Assembly: GCF_013423785.1 (NCBI RefSeq)
Contig: NZ_CP058952.1
Span: 2,011,665-2,075,664 of the forward strand
Direction of reading: 5' to 3'
Length of the DNA: 64,000 bases
Origin: Chitinibacter fontanus
GTDB taxonomy: Bacteria; Pseudomonadota; Gammaproteobacteria; Burkholderiales; Chitinibacteraceae
The notes below the pieces were generated by a model. The model was not told where the DNA came from and made no database searches. It saw only the letters and a program-made list of their open reading frames with translations. The translations under genes and the position numbers were made by a program. Within the stretch, counting starts at the first letter, position 1; every line of letters starts with the position of its first letter. This document shows positions 53,281 to 62,235 of the stretch, in pieces.

Positions 53281-54048
53281 ATGTCAGATCAACACGATCA
53301 ACCCGCTAGCGAGCTAGAGCCGCTGCGCTTATCAAAACGCCTTGCTCAACTGGGGCTGTGCTCACGTCGTGAAGCTGACGAATACATCGCTAAAGGCTGG
53401 GTGCGTGTCGATGGCGAAATCGTCAATGTGCTGGGAACCAAAGTGCTGCCCACGCAAACTGTTGAGCTCGACCCGATTGCCAAGCAGATTCAGGACAATC
53501 GCGTCACTATTCTGATCAATAAGCCGGTGGGCTATGTCTCTGGCCAAGCCGAAGACGGCTACGAGCCTGCCGTGGTGTTGGTGCAGCCGGAAAATCACTG
53601 GGAAGGTGACACCAGCGGGATTCGTTTCTCTCCGGTGCATTTTCAGGGCCTCGCGCCAGCTGGGCGCTTGGATATTGATTCGGTCGGCTTGCTGGTGTTG
53701 ACGCAAGACGGCGTCGTGGCCAAAACGCTGATCGGCGAAAACTCGCAAGTCGAAAAAGAATATCTAGTACGCGTGTCCGGCCATCTGAAGGCCGATGGGC
53801 TGCGTCTACTTAATCACGGTCTGTCGCTCGATGGCGAGGCACTCAAGCCTGCGCGCGTCTGGTGGCAAAACAAAGACCAGCTGCGTTTTATCCTGCGCGA
53901 AGGTAAAAAGCGTCAAATCCGCCGCATGTGCGAGTTGGTTGGCCTGCAAGTAGTGGGCCTGCAGCGCATTCGCATTGGCCGTATTCTGCTCGGCGATTTG
54001 CCGCGCGGGCAATGGCGCTATTTGCGCAGCGATGAATCATTTATCTAA
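53281..54048 (+). CDS. rRNA pseudouridine synthase, RsuA/RluF family
   Basis: Converts a uridine of 23S rRNA to pseudouridine. 255 residues: an S4 RNA-binding domain at about 16-75 ([31 protein letters not shown]), the [10 protein letters not shown] strand, catalytic D131 in [17 protein letters not shown], and the C-terminal [16 protein letters not shown]. The general layout fits RluF better than RluB, but the target base is not determined. It is followed by tlyA after 11 bp. Confidence 0.9.
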   Translation: MSDQHDQPASELEPLRLSKRLAQLGLCSRREADEYIAKGWVRVDGEIVNVLGTKVLPTQTVELDPIAKQIQDNRVTILINKPVGYVSGQAEDGYEPAVVLVQPENHWEGDTSGIRFSPVHFQGLAPAGRLDIDSVGLLVLTQDGVVAKTLIGENSQVEKEYLVRVSGHLKADGLRLLNHGLSLDGEALKPARVWWQNKDQLRFILREGKKRQIRRMCELVGLQVVGLQRIRIGRILLGDLPRGQWRYLRSDESFI

Positions 54049-54059
54049 TTTGAGCCGCC

Positions 54060-54824
54060 ATGAGTTTGCAACGCGCTGATTTATTTCTGGTCGAGCAGGG
54101 CTACGCCGCATCACGCACGCAAGCGCAAACGATGATTGCGGCGGGGCGAGTGTTTGCTGATGGCAAGCCGATTAGCAAAGCGGCTTTCAAGCTCGATGCG
54201 CAAGCCGAGATTACGATTACCCCTGATGAGGTTGATCGCTATGTCTCGCGTGGCGGGTTGAAGCTGGCTGGCGCGCTGGCCAGTGCTCGGCTTGATGTGA
54301 GCGGCATGCTGGCGCTGGATGTTGGCATTTCGACCGGTGGGTTTACCGATTGCCTGCTGCAAGCGGGCGCGCGCCGGGTGATAGGCGTTGAGGTCGGGCA
54401 CGATCAATTACATCCGCGCTTGCTATCTGATTCTCGTGTTACGCAGTTTGAGGGCGTGAATGCGCGAAATTTAACGCCCGAGGTGATTGCGCCAGCCTTG
54501 ATCGACGAGCCGCAAGACGCAAGGATTGAGGTGATCGTCGGCGATGTATCGTTTATTTCACTAACACTGGTGCTGCCGGCCTTGCGCTCGGTGCTCTCGG
54601 TCGATGGTTTACTGCTGTTTTTGGTGAAACCGCAATTCGAACTGGGCCCGCAAGCGCTGGCGCGCGGCGGTATCGTTCGTGATGAGACGCTCTATCCGCA
54701 GGTCGAAACTAAAATTCGCGCCGCCGCAGCGGATGCGGGTTTTGCGGTGCTCGATTATTTTGCCAGCCCGATTGCCGGCGGTGATGGTAATCGCGAGTTT
54801 TTTATCTACGCCCGTGCTATTTAG
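54060..54824 (+). CDS. tlyA: TlyA-family rRNA (cytidine-2'-O)-methyltransferase
   Basis: Methylates ribosomal RNA, and in some bacteria is called a haemolysin. 254 residues: an N-terminal S4 domain (RADLFLVEQGYAASRTQAQTMIAAGRVFADG) and an FtsJ-like methyltransferase domain with SAM loop ALDVGISTGGFTDCLLQAGA. DVSFISLTLVLPAL and LLFLVKPQFELGP follow. It directly follows another S4-domain RNA-modifying enzyme. Confidence 0.92.
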   Translation: MSLQRADLFLVEQGYAASRTQAQTMIAAGRVFADGKPISKAAFKLDAQAEITITPDEVDRYVSRGGLKLAGALASARLDVSGMLALDVGISTGGFTDCLLQAGARRVIGVEVGHDQLHPRLLSDSRVTQFEGVNARNLTPEVIAPALIDEPQDARIEVIVGDVSFISLTLVLPALRSVLSVDGLLLFLVKPQFELGPQALARGGIVRDETLYPQVETKIRAAAADAGFAVLDYFASPIAGGDGNREFFIYARAI

Positions 54825-54907
54825 CTCTGTCCAATGCCATATCTGATGGGGATAAGCCCAAACTGCCTTATTGGCCTGCCACTCGCTGATATACATGCCT
54901 AGTGCTT

Positions 54908-54933
54908 AAAAAAATAGCCCGCCAAAGCGGGCT
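54908..54933 (-). terminator. Terminator of sibling sRNA copy 1
   Basis: A 7-bp GC-rich stem AGCCCGC/GCGGGCT with a 4-nt loop; seven T follow on the minus strand after one A. Confidence 0.85.
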
Positions 54934-55010
54934 CAAATCTCTTGGTTGGGAATGCGTGTTCAGGCGTATTCCATAAACCCGATTTTAGGCAGCTGCTCAT
55001 ATGCTGTCGT
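54908..55010 (-). ncRNA. Sibling small RNA, copy 1
   Basis: A minus-strand unit of about 100 nt. It ends in an intrinsic terminator AGCCCGC-loop-GCGGGCT followed by ATTTTTTT (54908-54933 on the plus strand). An internal stem (54949-54956/54965-54972) has a loop shared with copy 2. The upstream box GTCGTTGTAGTTTT (55006-55019, plus) and a GTCRC element (55033-55037) recur in copy 2, exactly 212 bp away. The 5' end is not defined by sequence. Confidence 0.65.
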
Positions 55011-55057
55011 TGTAGTTTTCTGAGTAGGTATTGCGACAAACTACCATTGCTGATCTT

Positions 55058-55077
55058 AAATACCCTGTGGGTGTATT
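55058..55077. repeat. Imperfect AAATACCC/GGGTGTATTT palindrome between the sibling sRNAs
   Basis: AAATACCC-TGT-GGGTGTATTT has one unpaired base. It lies between the first unit's promoter region and the second unit's terminator. Confidence 0.4.
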
Positions 55078-55119
55078 TTATTTTTGGTCAATTTGGATAT
55101 GTCTCTAAGCGATATACCT

Positions 55120-55145
55120 AAAAAAATAGCCCGCAAAGGCGGGCT
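55120..55145 (-). terminator. Terminator of sibling sRNA copy 2
   Basis: AGCCCGC/GCGGGCT with a 4-nt loop and seven T on the minus strand, as in copy 1. Confidence 0.85.
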
Positions 55146-55222
55146 GAACTGCTTGGAGTGGAGTGCGTGTTCAAGGCGAACTCCATGGCCATTACTGTAT
55201 GCGTTTGCCATGCTGGCGTCGT
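55120..55222 (-). ncRNA. Sibling small RNA, copy 2
   Basis: The second copy of the unit, on the minus strand. The terminator stem at 55128-55145 and A run at 55120-55126 match copy 1 with a 212-bp offset, as do the GTCGTTGTAGTTTT box (55218-55231) and the GTCRC element (55245-55249). The internal stem 55160-55167/55177-55184 shows a paired A-T to G-C change relative to copy 1, with a nearly identical loop (TGTTCA(A)GG). The rest has diverged, so this is an old duplication kept under selection for structure. Confidence 0.65.
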
Positions 55223-55264
55223 TGTAGTTTTGCCGCGTATTCCAGTGACATAGTTACATTCAAT

Positions 55265-56179
55265 TTATGCTTCGCTTGGCCAGCTCAGTTCGCGCTGAGA
55301 GCGAAAAACTCGCAACTCGCCAGTAAATGGATCAACAAATTGCAAGCTGCGCGCCAACAATTGCAAAGGCTGACTAAAATCATCGCCTTTATCATCGAGT
55401 ACTACCGGATACCACGGATCATTCACAATCGGAATCTGGAGTGCCGCTAAATGCGCGCGCAGTTGATGCTTTTTGCCGGTGTGTGGTTCGAGTTGATATT
55501 TGGCCCATGAGCCCCGTGTTTCCAGCAAGCTAATGCGAGTTTCACTATTGGGCTCGCCCGGTACTTCAGACATCGAGAAAAATTTGCCAGATTCATGAGC
55601 CAAGCGCGAGCGGTGCACCAGCGGCAGCGTTAGATCGGCGCGATATGGCGCGATGGCTTCGTAAGTTTTTTGTACATTGCGGCTTTCGAACAATTGCTGA
55701 TACGCGCTGCGACTGTCTTTATCAAGGCAGAGCATCATCACACCTGCGGTCTCGCGATCTAGTCGATGCACCGGCGCAATATCTTGTTGCCCCAGCAGAA
55801 CGCGCAGGCGCACCAGCACGGTTTCTTTAACAAAACGCCCTGCCGGAATCGCTGATAGAAAATGGGGTTTATCGATGACGACAATGCGCTCATCCCGATA
55901 GAGTACTTCCAATTCAAATGGAACACGCATTTCCTCACGCACTGCACGGTAGTACCACAGGTAACATCCCGCTTGATATTTGGAGTCCGCCGGAATGGAT
56001 TGCCCGCGATCGTCATAAATCTCTCCATTGGCTAGTCGTTCGGCCAAAATCCCCGGCTCCAGAAATGGGAATTTTTGCTCCAGAAACTCCAGCACTGTTG
56101 TCCACGGGCCGGGTGTTAGTGCGACACAGCTGGGAGCTAGACCATCGATTGGGGGGAGTGGAGAAACTGCTTTTTTCAT
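55265..56179 (-). CDS. RluA-family pseudouridine synthase
   Basis: 304 residues with catalytic D141 in PVHRLDRETAGVMML, the IVVIDKPHFLSAIPAG strand and LEPHTGKKHQLRAHLAALQIPIVNDPWYP near the C-terminus. It modifies rRNA or tRNA uridines; the target is undetermined. The N-terminal 80 residues are a small S4-like part. The sibling sRNAs follow its stop on the same strand. Confidence 0.92.
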   Translation of the reverse strand: MKKAVSPLPPIDGLAPSCVALTPGPWTTVLEFLEQKFPFLEPGILAERLANGEIYDDRGQSIPADSKYQAGCYLWYYRAVREEMRVPFELEVLYRDERIVVIDKPHFLSAIPAGRFVKETVLVRLRVLLGQQDIAPVHRLDRETAGVMMLCLDKDSRSAYQQLFESRNVQKTYEAIAPYRADLTLPLVHRSRLAHESGKFFSMSEVPGEPNSETRISLLETRGSWAKYQLEPHTGKKHQLRAHLAALQIPIVNDPWYPVVLDDKGDDFSQPLQLLARSLQFVDPFTGELRVFRSQRELSWPSEA

Positions 56180-56199
56180 GGAAATAACCGAACGCTATG

Positions 56200-56222
56200 A
56201 AAAAAGCCCCGCAAGGGGCTTT
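56200..56222 (-). terminator. Intrinsic terminator after the PglL-like gene
   Basis: AAAGCCCC/GGGGCTTT with a 4-nt loop, followed on the minus strand by a T run, 3 bp after the stop at 56225. Confidence 0.85.
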
Positions 56223-56224
56223 AT

Positions 56225-58036
56225 TTAGTGGATTGCCGATGCGCTGGATGCGGCTGCCGGCACGATTTCATCAGCCAAAACTGGGCGCTTAATTTTGAAG
56301 TCGAGTTTCGCGTTGAAAAAGTCGCGAGCCTCGTCGACATCCTTGATTAGCGCACGCACTTGAGGCTCTTTGAAACCATCCAGCGTTTGGTAGAAATAGT
56401 CAAAGCTTTCTGGGTAGGCATAGGCGGCGCGGCGAATCAGTTGGTGCGCAATCGCCTGATTGCCTTTGATGGCTTCCATCACGGCTTGATCGGTCATCTG
56501 CCCTGGGTAAGGGCGAATAGCATTTTGTTTGCGTAAGATGGCCAGCTTCCAATCCATTTCACTACTACTTGCCACAATGTAATTGGACAAGGCATGCTCG
56601 GCATAATAATCAATTAAAGGATTGTTGCGCATGGCTTCAAGTCGCGCGATACGATCTGCATTGAGTTTTTGATCGTTCGCAGGATCCATGATGGGATAAA
56701 TTTTCAGATAAATTTGTCCACCCGTAATAGCGAGTGCCAAAGCGACGCCGCCCCATAAAGCCCAAGACATCCGCGCCCATGCGGCACGAATGCCAAGCCG
56801 TGCTTCACCATCCTGCATAAAGATCAAAATCAGGGCAAATGGGCCAAGGAAATGGAAATACCACAGTGGATATTCCACCATACTGTGGAGCAATGAGACT
56901 GTGGCTAAAGCTGCGGCATACATCACCACCGGGTTACGCCAGGCGCGCAGTACGTTGATGTACGCATAGGCGATGCCTGCCAAAATTATTCCCGTCGCAA
57001 AAACACCAGTTTCAGCTAGCAGATTGAGTACCGAATTGTGAGCATGGGTAAACAGCACACTTTCTGATACCACGGCAAACTCTGGGCGCACTTGCAATGC
57101 ATTGCTATGCACCGCATAGCTACCCCAGCCTGTGCCGATCCACGGGTTTTGTAGGAATGTAATCCAGGCCTTGTGCCACTCAACAATGCGGCGTGAGCCA
57201 TTAGAGTCGAGGCGATCTAAGCCAGTTGGTACTTCATTTTTAGCCTTCAGTAAGGCTTGCAGGAGCTCATTAACGAAGGGGGCAAGAAACTGCATCGCAA
57301 TAATCAGTACGGCTGCGATGGTTAGCGACTTACCTAATTCACGTAATGTTTCGGCTCCACGCCACCAGATAAATGCACCGAGCGGTAACCAAGCCAAAGC
57401 ATAGAGTAATGGCGAGCGTGAACCACAGAAGGCCAGTGATAAGGCTAACCAGGCTGCTACCGTATAGAACAGCCACTTATTCATTTCATCTTTTTGTGTC
57501 ACCAAATAGGCTGCGCTGGCCAAGCCCCAAGCCAGATAGTGACCATACATATTTTTCTGGCCAATATTGCCAAAAATCAGGCGTGGGCCTTCCTGAATCA
57601 GCTGCACAATCTGAGGTACTGCAAGGCCGGAATTAAAAATCGCACCAGCCAATAAACCCCAGGCAAACATATTGATGAGTTGCTGCGTGCCATACACGCG
57701 CATGGCTCGCGCTAATGACCAGCCTGCACCTGCTGCACCCAGTGCATAAATAACCGGATACAGCCTTTCTGTGGCATAGCCATGCGGTAGCAAGATGGTC
57801 TGCACGCCAATCATGGCGGCAAAGGCAATCCACATCACGGTCAACCATGGTGGATTGGCTTTCTCTCGTGGATCGCTCGGTACAAGCACGCCGGCTAGTG
57901 TGATCAGTACACAGAAGAAAAATGCAGCTAACTCAGATGGAAATACCGGATTGGGGTCCCAGCGAAATGGAATCCCGCATGGAACGGCGGCCAATAAAAA
58001 GAGCAGGCCTTGGTAGAGGCGAAGTTGGAAAGGCAT
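56225..58036 (-). CDS. O-antigen ligase / PglL-type O-oligosaccharyltransferase
   Basis: A 603-residue inner-membrane protein from ATG 58036, with about 12 membrane segments in the first 430 residues. The Wzy/WaaL periplasmic loop motif WIGTGWGSYAVHSNAL and FTHAHNSVLNLLAETGVFATG contains the catalytic-type His residues. A C-terminal periplasmic domain of about 150 helical residues matches PglL/PilO proteins that glycosylate pilins. Given the minor pilin operon and Pil-Chp system in this window, pilin glycosylation is a fair guess. Starts further upstream would overlap tatC. Confidence 0.85.
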   Translation of the reverse strand: MPFQLRLYQGLLFLLAAVPCGIPFRWDPNPVFPSELAAFFFCVLITLAGVLVPSDPREKANPPWLTVMWIAFAAMIGVQTILLPHGYATERLYPVIYALGAAGAGWSLARAMRVYGTQQLINMFAWGLLAGAIFNSGLAVPQIVQLIQEGPRLIFGNIGQKNMYGHYLAWGLASAAYLVTQKDEMNKWLFYTVAAWLALSLAFCGSRSPLLYALAWLPLGAFIWWRGAETLRELGKSLTIAAVLIIAMQFLAPFVNELLQALLKAKNEVPTGLDRLDSNGSRRIVEWHKAWITFLQNPWIGTGWGSYAVHSNALQVRPEFAVVSESVLFTHAHNSVLNLLAETGVFATGIILAGIAYAYINVLRAWRNPVVMYAAALATVSLLHSMVEYPLWYFHFLGPFALILIFMQDGEARLGIRAAWARMSWALWGGVALALAITGGQIYLKIYPIMDPANDQKLNADRIARLEAMRNNPLIDYYAEHALSNYIVASSSEMDWKLAILRKQNAIRPYPGQMTDQAVMEAIKGNQAIAHQLIRRAAYAYPESFDYFYQTLDGFKEPQVRALIKDVDEARDFFNAKLDFKIKRPVLADEIVPAAASSASAIH

Positions 58037-58055
58037 GATTAAACTCAGGTCAGGA

Positions 58056-58796
58056 TTATTGCTGCTCATTGCCCACTGGCTGATACAGCCATGACGCAAT
58101 CAGAACACCAGCCTCATACAATAGCCATAAGGGAATGGCCAGCAGGCACTGGGATAATACATCAGGTGGCGTCACAATGGCTGCAATCACAAAGGCTCCC
58201 ACAATAACGTAAGAACGTATTTCGCGGAGCTTCGCAATACTAACAAAGCCCATGCGCACCATAATAATCACCACAATAGGCACTTCAAATGTCACACCAA
58301 AAGCGACAAACATGCCCATCGCGAAATCAAGGTATTCGCCCGAATCAGGCAACCATTGCATGCTGTGTGGGATGACTGAGGCGATAAATTTAAATACCAC
58401 GCCAAACACTAAGAAATAGGCAAAACCCATACCGAGCAAGAACAGTAGTGTGGAGGCGATGACCAGTGGTGCGATCAGACGTTTCTCGTGTGCATAAAGC
58501 CCCGGAGCTACAAACGCCCAGATTTGGTACAAGGTGTGCGGCAGTGTGGCGACAAATGCGACAAGTGCCGCAATCTTGACCTGCACCAGAAACGGCGAGG
58601 CGATGCCGATGGTGACCAATTTCTGGCCTGGCAATACCGCCGCCAGAGGCGCTACCAATATATCGTAGAGCTTAGCCGAGAAAGCAAACGCAATCAAAAA
58701 GCCGATGATAAATACCAGAGCACCACGAACTAGTCGCGTGCGTAGTTCAACCAGATGACTGATCAAAGGCTGCAGATTGTCACTGAGCTCACTCAT
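58056..58796 (-). CDS. tatC: Sec-independent protein translocase TatC
   Basis: Signal-binding core of the twin-arginine translocase. 246 residues with six membrane helices. The conserved cytoplasmic start (LISHLVELRTRLVRG) and the periplasmic loop (FVAPGLYAHEKRLI) are present, and F-G-V-T-F-E-VP in TM4 is conserved. It is third of tatABC and is followed by the PglL-like gene. Confidence 0.97.
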   Translation of the reverse strand: MSELSDNLQPLISHLVELRTRLVRGALVFIIGFLIAFAFSAKLYDILVAPLAAVLPGQKLVTIGIASPFLVQVKIAALVAFVATLPHTLYQIWAFVAPGLYAHEKRLIAPLVIASTLLFLLGMGFAYFLVFGVVFKFIASVIPHSMQWLPDSGEYLDFAMGMFVAFGVTFEVPIVVIIMVRMGFVSIAKLREIRSYVIVGAFVIAAIVTPPDVLSQCLLAIPLWLLYEAGVLIASWLYQPVGNEQQ

Positions 58797-58799
58797 GAT

Positions 58800-59336
58800 T
58801 TAGCGTCGATCCGATGCATGTGGTGTGTGGCTAACCTCGTCAAGGTCAGCAAATAAATCGAGCTGATTTTCATTAATTTCGGTAGCGCTGATGGCTTCTG
58901 GTTCTGCAACAACCTTCTTCTCGCGTGATTTTCGAGGAGGCTCAGGTCTGATTTCAGGTGTTGCTTGCAAGCCGGTTTCGGGGGCTGTTACTACGTTTTG
59001 GGCCCGCGTCGATACCATTGGCTCTTCTACTAGGCTTGGCTCCACTCGCGTTGAAGAGCTATCCAGTTCCGCTAGTGCAGCTTGTGCTTGCGCAAGCGGT
59101 TGATGAATTGTTTGCTTGATTTGCGCTGCTTCAGCTTCAATTTCCTGCTGAATTTGCGCCAGCTCGCTGGCTTGCATTTCGCGGTGCAAATCGGCTTTGA
59201 CATTGTTGGCAAAACGCTGCAGACGCCCAAACAGCATCCCCGCGGTGCGAGCCACCTTCGGCATTTTTTCTGGGCCAACGACCACCAGTGTGACGGCACC
59301 AATAACCAGTAGCTCGCCTAGGCTAACGTCAAACAC
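58800..59336 (-). CDS. tatB: Sec-independent protein translocase TatB
   Basis: 178 residues: the N-terminal helix FDVSLGELLVIGAVTLVVVGPEKMP, an amphipathic helix (VARTAGMLFGRLQRFANNVKADLHREM), and a long acidic, disordered tail. It is slightly longer than typical. It lies 3 bp after tatA. Confidence 0.94.
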   Translation of the reverse strand: MFDVSLGELLVIGAVTLVVVGPEKMPKVARTAGMLFGRLQRFANNVKADLHREMQASELAQIQQEIEAEAAQIKQTIHQPLAQAQAALAELDSSSTRVEPSLVEEPMVSTRAQNVVTAPETGLQATPEIRPEPPRKSREKKVVAEPEAISATEINENQLDLFADLDEVSHTPHASDRR

Positions 59337-59339
59337 GGC

Positions 59340-59543
59340 TTATTTCTTGTCTTTTTCGACCACGTCGATGACTCGTGTCGCATCCGATTTGTGCGTGCTG
59401 TCATCTTCGCCTTTGACGCCATCTTTAAAGCCTTTGATTGCTGCGCCAAGGTCTTTGCCTACACTACCCAATTTTTTAGTACCAAAAACCAGCACTACGA
59501 TGGCCAGTACAATTAACCAGTGCCAAATGCTAAATGAACCCAT
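59340..59543 (-). CDS. tatA: Sec-independent protein translocase TatA
   Basis: 67 residues: the short N-terminal membrane helix ([21 protein letters not shown]), the conserved FGTKKL hinge, then an amphipathic helix ([18 protein letters not shown]). This is the pore-forming element of the Tat system. Confidence 0.95.
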   Translation of the reverse strand: MGSFSIWHWLIVLAIVVLVFGTKKLGSVGKDLGAAIKGFKDGVKGEDDSTHKSDATRVIDVVEKDKK

Positions 59544-59605
59544 GACTTACTCTCTTTAGGGGTATATCTACCTAGATCATGTTTGATCTGGGCTAGAATC
59601 AATTA

Positions 59606-59929
59606 CTATTGAGGGGTACCCATTACATGTAAATGCAAATGGAATACTTCCTGCCCGCCAGCCAAGCCTGTATTAATAGCCGTTTTGTAGCCAGCACCTA
59701 AGCCTTGCTCGCGAGCCAGAACAGGTGTTAATGCTAACATTTTACCGAGCAAAGCTTCATCCTCTTTGGTGGTAGTCAACATCGATTCGATATGACGTTT
59801 AGGGATTAGTAGCAAATGCACCGGTGCCGCGGGGCGAATGTCTTTAAAGGCAATCACCTCACTGTCTTCATAAACCTTGTTAGCTGGGATTTCTCCGCGC
59901 ACGATTTTGCAAAAAATACAGTCGCTCAT
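59606..59929 (-). CDS. hinT: Histidine triad (HIT) nucleotide-binding protein HinT
   Basis: 107 residues with CIFCKIVRGEIPANKVYED at the N-terminus and the catalytic triad H97-x-H99-x-H101 in FHLHLHVMG. HinT hydrolyses adenosine phosphoramidates. It lies between hisE and tatA on the same strand and is probably co-transcribed with them. Confidence 0.95.
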   Translation of the reverse strand: MSDCIFCKIVRGEIPANKVYEDSEVIAFKDIRPAAPVHLLLIPKRHIESMLTTTKEDEALLGKMLALTPVLAREQGLGAGYKTAINTGLAGGQEVFHLHLHVMGTPQ

Positions 59930-59940
59930 GCAAAAACTCC

Positions 59941-60267
59941 TTAGGCTGGTTTGCGGGCCGCTTTTTCTTCGATGCCGGAAATGCCTTCGCGTCGAGCTAG
60001 TTCAGCTAATACGTCTTCACTGCTCAGGCCTTCGTGTGCGAGTAGTACTAGGGTATGAAACCACAAATCAGCTACTTCGCGCACTAGATGCAATTTATCG
60101 CCATCTTTGGCAGCCATAATGGTTTCTACGGCTTCTTCGCCTACTTTTTTGAGAATGGCTTCTTGGCCTTTGCTATACAGTTTGGCCACATACGATGAGC
60201 TTGGGTCAGCTTGACGGCGCTCAGCAAGTGTTTGCGACAAACGCTCCAGAATTTCTGCGGAAATCAT
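59941..60267 (-). CDS. hisE: Phosphoribosyl-ATP pyrophosphatase
   Basis: Second step of histidine synthesis. 108 residues from ATG 60267 (GGAG six bases upstream). The all-alpha MazG-like fold has [15 protein letters not shown] and [21 protein letters not shown]. The enzyme is separate from HisI, unlike the fused HisIE of enterics. Confidence 0.95.
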   Translation of the reverse strand: MISAEILERLSQTLAERRQADPSSSYVAKLYSKGQEAILKKVGEEAVETIMAAKDGDKLHLVREVADLWFHTLVLLAHEGLSSEDVLAELARREGISGIEEKAARKPA

Positions 60268-60335
60268 AGACTGCTCCAAAAAATATCGGTCAAATTATAT
60301 TGCATTAGGGTGACAAGTTGATGTCTAGCCCAGAC

Positions 60336-60728
60336 TTATTCGTGGCGATGTGCGTAAATTGCGCTTGGGTCTTTGAGTACGGCTTCACTCACCTGCCATT
60401 GTCCATCGACTAAGGTGCGAAAGAAGCAGCTTTCTCGTCCGGTATGACAAGCAATACCACCCTCTTGGCGGATCTTGTAAATGAGTACGTCGCCGTCACA
60501 ATCGAGCTGAATGGCTGATACATGCTGGAAATGGCCCGACTCTTCGCCTTTATGCCATAGTTTTTGGCGTGAACGAGTCCAGTAATGTGCCGTACCTTTC
60601 TCGTGTGTGAGTGCAATGGCATCACGGTTGGCGTAGGCAAACATCATGACGCGGCCAGTTTGTTCATCTTGGGCAATTACAGGCACCAAGCCTGCTGCGT
60701 CATATTTAATTTCATCTAACCAGTTCAT
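60336..60728 (-). CDS. hisI: Phosphoribosyl-AMP cyclohydrolase
   Basis: Third step of histidine synthesis. 130 residues from ATG 60728. Metal-binding residues are in DCDGDVLIYKIRQEGGIACHTGRESCFFR, with the second Cys pair typical of zinc-bound HisI. Its start overlaps the stop of the upstream hypothetical gene as ATGA. Confidence 0.95.
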   Translation of the reverse strand: MNWLDEIKYDAAGLVPVIAQDEQTGRVMMFAYANRDAIALTHEKGTAHYWTRSRQKLWHKGEESGHFQHVSAIQLDCDGDVLIYKIRQEGGIACHTGRESCFFRTLVDGQWQVSEAVLKDPSAIYAHRHE

Positions 60729-61057
60729 TGCAGCACGACCTTTTCTGCGGTGAAGTCTGCGACTGGGGTGTAATACACGACCCATTGCCGCACTTCTTTG
60801 GCGTTCACTTTACCCAGAGCGCCTTCCATTTTGATCGGCTCGCTGACGCGACCTTGTGCATCAACGACATTGGGGGGGCGTTTGAATTCGGTATCGACAG
60901 CGGATTTAACCGTTAAAAACAAAGTCAGTTCGTTTTTTAAACCATGGCGCATATTGTCGACTTCCATCGATACATTGGCAGGGGTTTGGGTACTGATTTC
61001 ACAGGCCATAGCGCTATGCATTAGCAACAGGCAGCATAATCCAGCAATTTTTTTCAT
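60725..61057 (-). CDS. Secreted hypothetical protein within the his operon
   Basis: 110 residues with a signal peptide (MKKIAGLCCLLLMHSAMA) and a small beta-rich mature domain beginning CEISTQTPANVSMEVDN. The Cys directly after the signal could be a lipidation site, but the preceding residues are poor for a lipobox. It sits between hisF and hisI with an ATGA overlap to hisI. There is no known role in histidine synthesis. Confidence 0.65.
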   Translation of the reverse strand: MKKIAGLCCLLLMHSAMACEISTQTPANVSMEVDNMRHGLKNELTLFLTVKSAVDTEFKRPPNVVDAQGRVSEPIKMEGALGKVNAKEVRQWVVYYTPVADFTAEKVVLQ

Positions 61058-61077
61058 GATTTAGTAGGGCTCAGAGT

Positions 61078-61845
61078 TTAAAAGCGGACCTCAATTCCTG
61101 CTGCATGCATGGCTTCTTTGGCTTGCCGCACCGAATACTCGCCGAAGTGGAAAATACTGGCCGCCAATACCGCATCGGCGTGACCTTGTTTAACACCATC
61201 GACCAGATGCTGCAAATTGCCGACACCACCCGAAGCAATCACTGGAATATCTACTGCATCAGAAACTGCGCGGGTTAGTGGCAAATTAAAGCCGATTTTG
61301 GTGCCGTCTCGATCCATGCTGGTGAGCAAAATTTCACCTGCGCCCAGTTGCTGCATTTTCAGCGCCCACTCCACGGCATCCAGCCCCGTAGCACGACGGC
61401 CGCCGTGAGTGAACACTTCCCAGCGGCTATTGGTCGCATCGGTCGCTTTGGCATCAATCGCCACGACAATGGCTTGGCTGCCAAAACGGCTGGCGGCTTG
61501 CTCAACCACTTCGGGGTTCGATACGGCAGTAGTATTGATGCTGACTTTATCGGCGCCGGCATTGAGTAAGCGACGCACATCATCGGCTTTGCGGACACCG
61601 CCGCCGACGGTGAGTGGAATGAAAACTTGCGATGCCACAGCCTCGATCACATGTAAAATCAGATCCCGATCGTCGCTAGATGCGGTGATGTCGAGAAAGG
61701 TGAGTTCATCTGCACCCTGATCGTTATAGCGTTTGGCAATCTCAACCGGATCGCCCGCATCACGCAATTCAAGAAAATTAACACCTTTCACCACGCGTCC
61801 AGCGGTGACATCTAGGCAGGGGATAATACGTTTAGCTAATGGCAT
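61078..61845 (-). CDS. hisF: Imidazole glycerol phosphate synthase subunit HisF
   Basis: The cyclase half of IGP synthase, which works with HisH. It is a 255-residue (beta-alpha)8 barrel from ATG 61845, with D12 in RIIPCLDV, the catalytic LTVGGGVRK and VSINTTAV strands, and [13 protein letters not shown]. Upstream in-frame starts are not family-like. Confidence 0.97.
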   Translation of the reverse strand: MPLAKRIIPCLDVTAGRVVKGVNFLELRDAGDPVEIAKRYNDQGADELTFLDITASSDDRDLILHVIEAVASQVFIPLTVGGGVRKADDVRRLLNAGADKVSINTTAVSNPEVVEQAASRFGSQAIVVAIDAKATDATNSRWEVFTHGGRRATGLDAVEWALKMQQLGAGEILLTSMDRDGTKIGFNLPLTRAVSDAVDIPVIASGGVGNLQHLVDGVKQGHADAVLAASIFHFGEYSVRQAKEAMHAAGIEVRF

Positions 61846-61880
61846 ATTTTTTCCGAGCGAGGCAGATTGAGTGCTCGCTA

Positions 61881-62234
61881 CTATTCTTGCTGTTGGGCTT
61901 TCCAGCTGGCCCACACGGCTTGTGCGGTCTCGGCGTATTGACTACGGCCACCTGCAAATTCGGGGGTAAACCACTGGGTGAATACATTGAAGATGAGTTG
62001 CTGCACATCATCGACATTCATGCACTGCGGCAAGCTGCGCATAATACTGCCCACCTCGGGCGCATAACCTTCCGGTTCTCCGACCAGACGAATCATCATC
62101 GGGTCGGTGTCGAACAAAATTTGGCAGACTTCGGCAAACCAGACTGGATTGGTGTCACGAAGTAGCTGGCCAATATGCCGCTCTTCAGTGGCCCAATCAA
62201 GCCAATCAGGTTTGTTGCCGTCGTCTTCGCTCAT
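61881..62234 (-). CDS. Conserved hypothetical protein between hisA and hisF
   Basis: 117 residues from ATG 62234, one base after the hisA stop. An acidic, helical cytoplasmic protein containing [39 protein letters not shown] and [22 protein letters not shown] do not recognise a named family. Its tight position in the his operon suggests conservation in Neisseriales. Confidence 0.7.
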   Translation of the reverse strand: MSEDDGNKPDWLDWATEERHIGQLLRDTNPVWFAEVCQILFDTDPMMIRLVGEPEGYAPEVGSIMRSLPQCMNVDDVQQLIFNVFTQWFTPEFAGGRSQYAETAQAVWASWKAQQQE

Positions 62235-62235
62235 A

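Noticed and set aside
59558..59575. GGTATATCTACC palindrome before tatA
   Set aside because: Only four-base arms; too weak to group with the ATACC sites.
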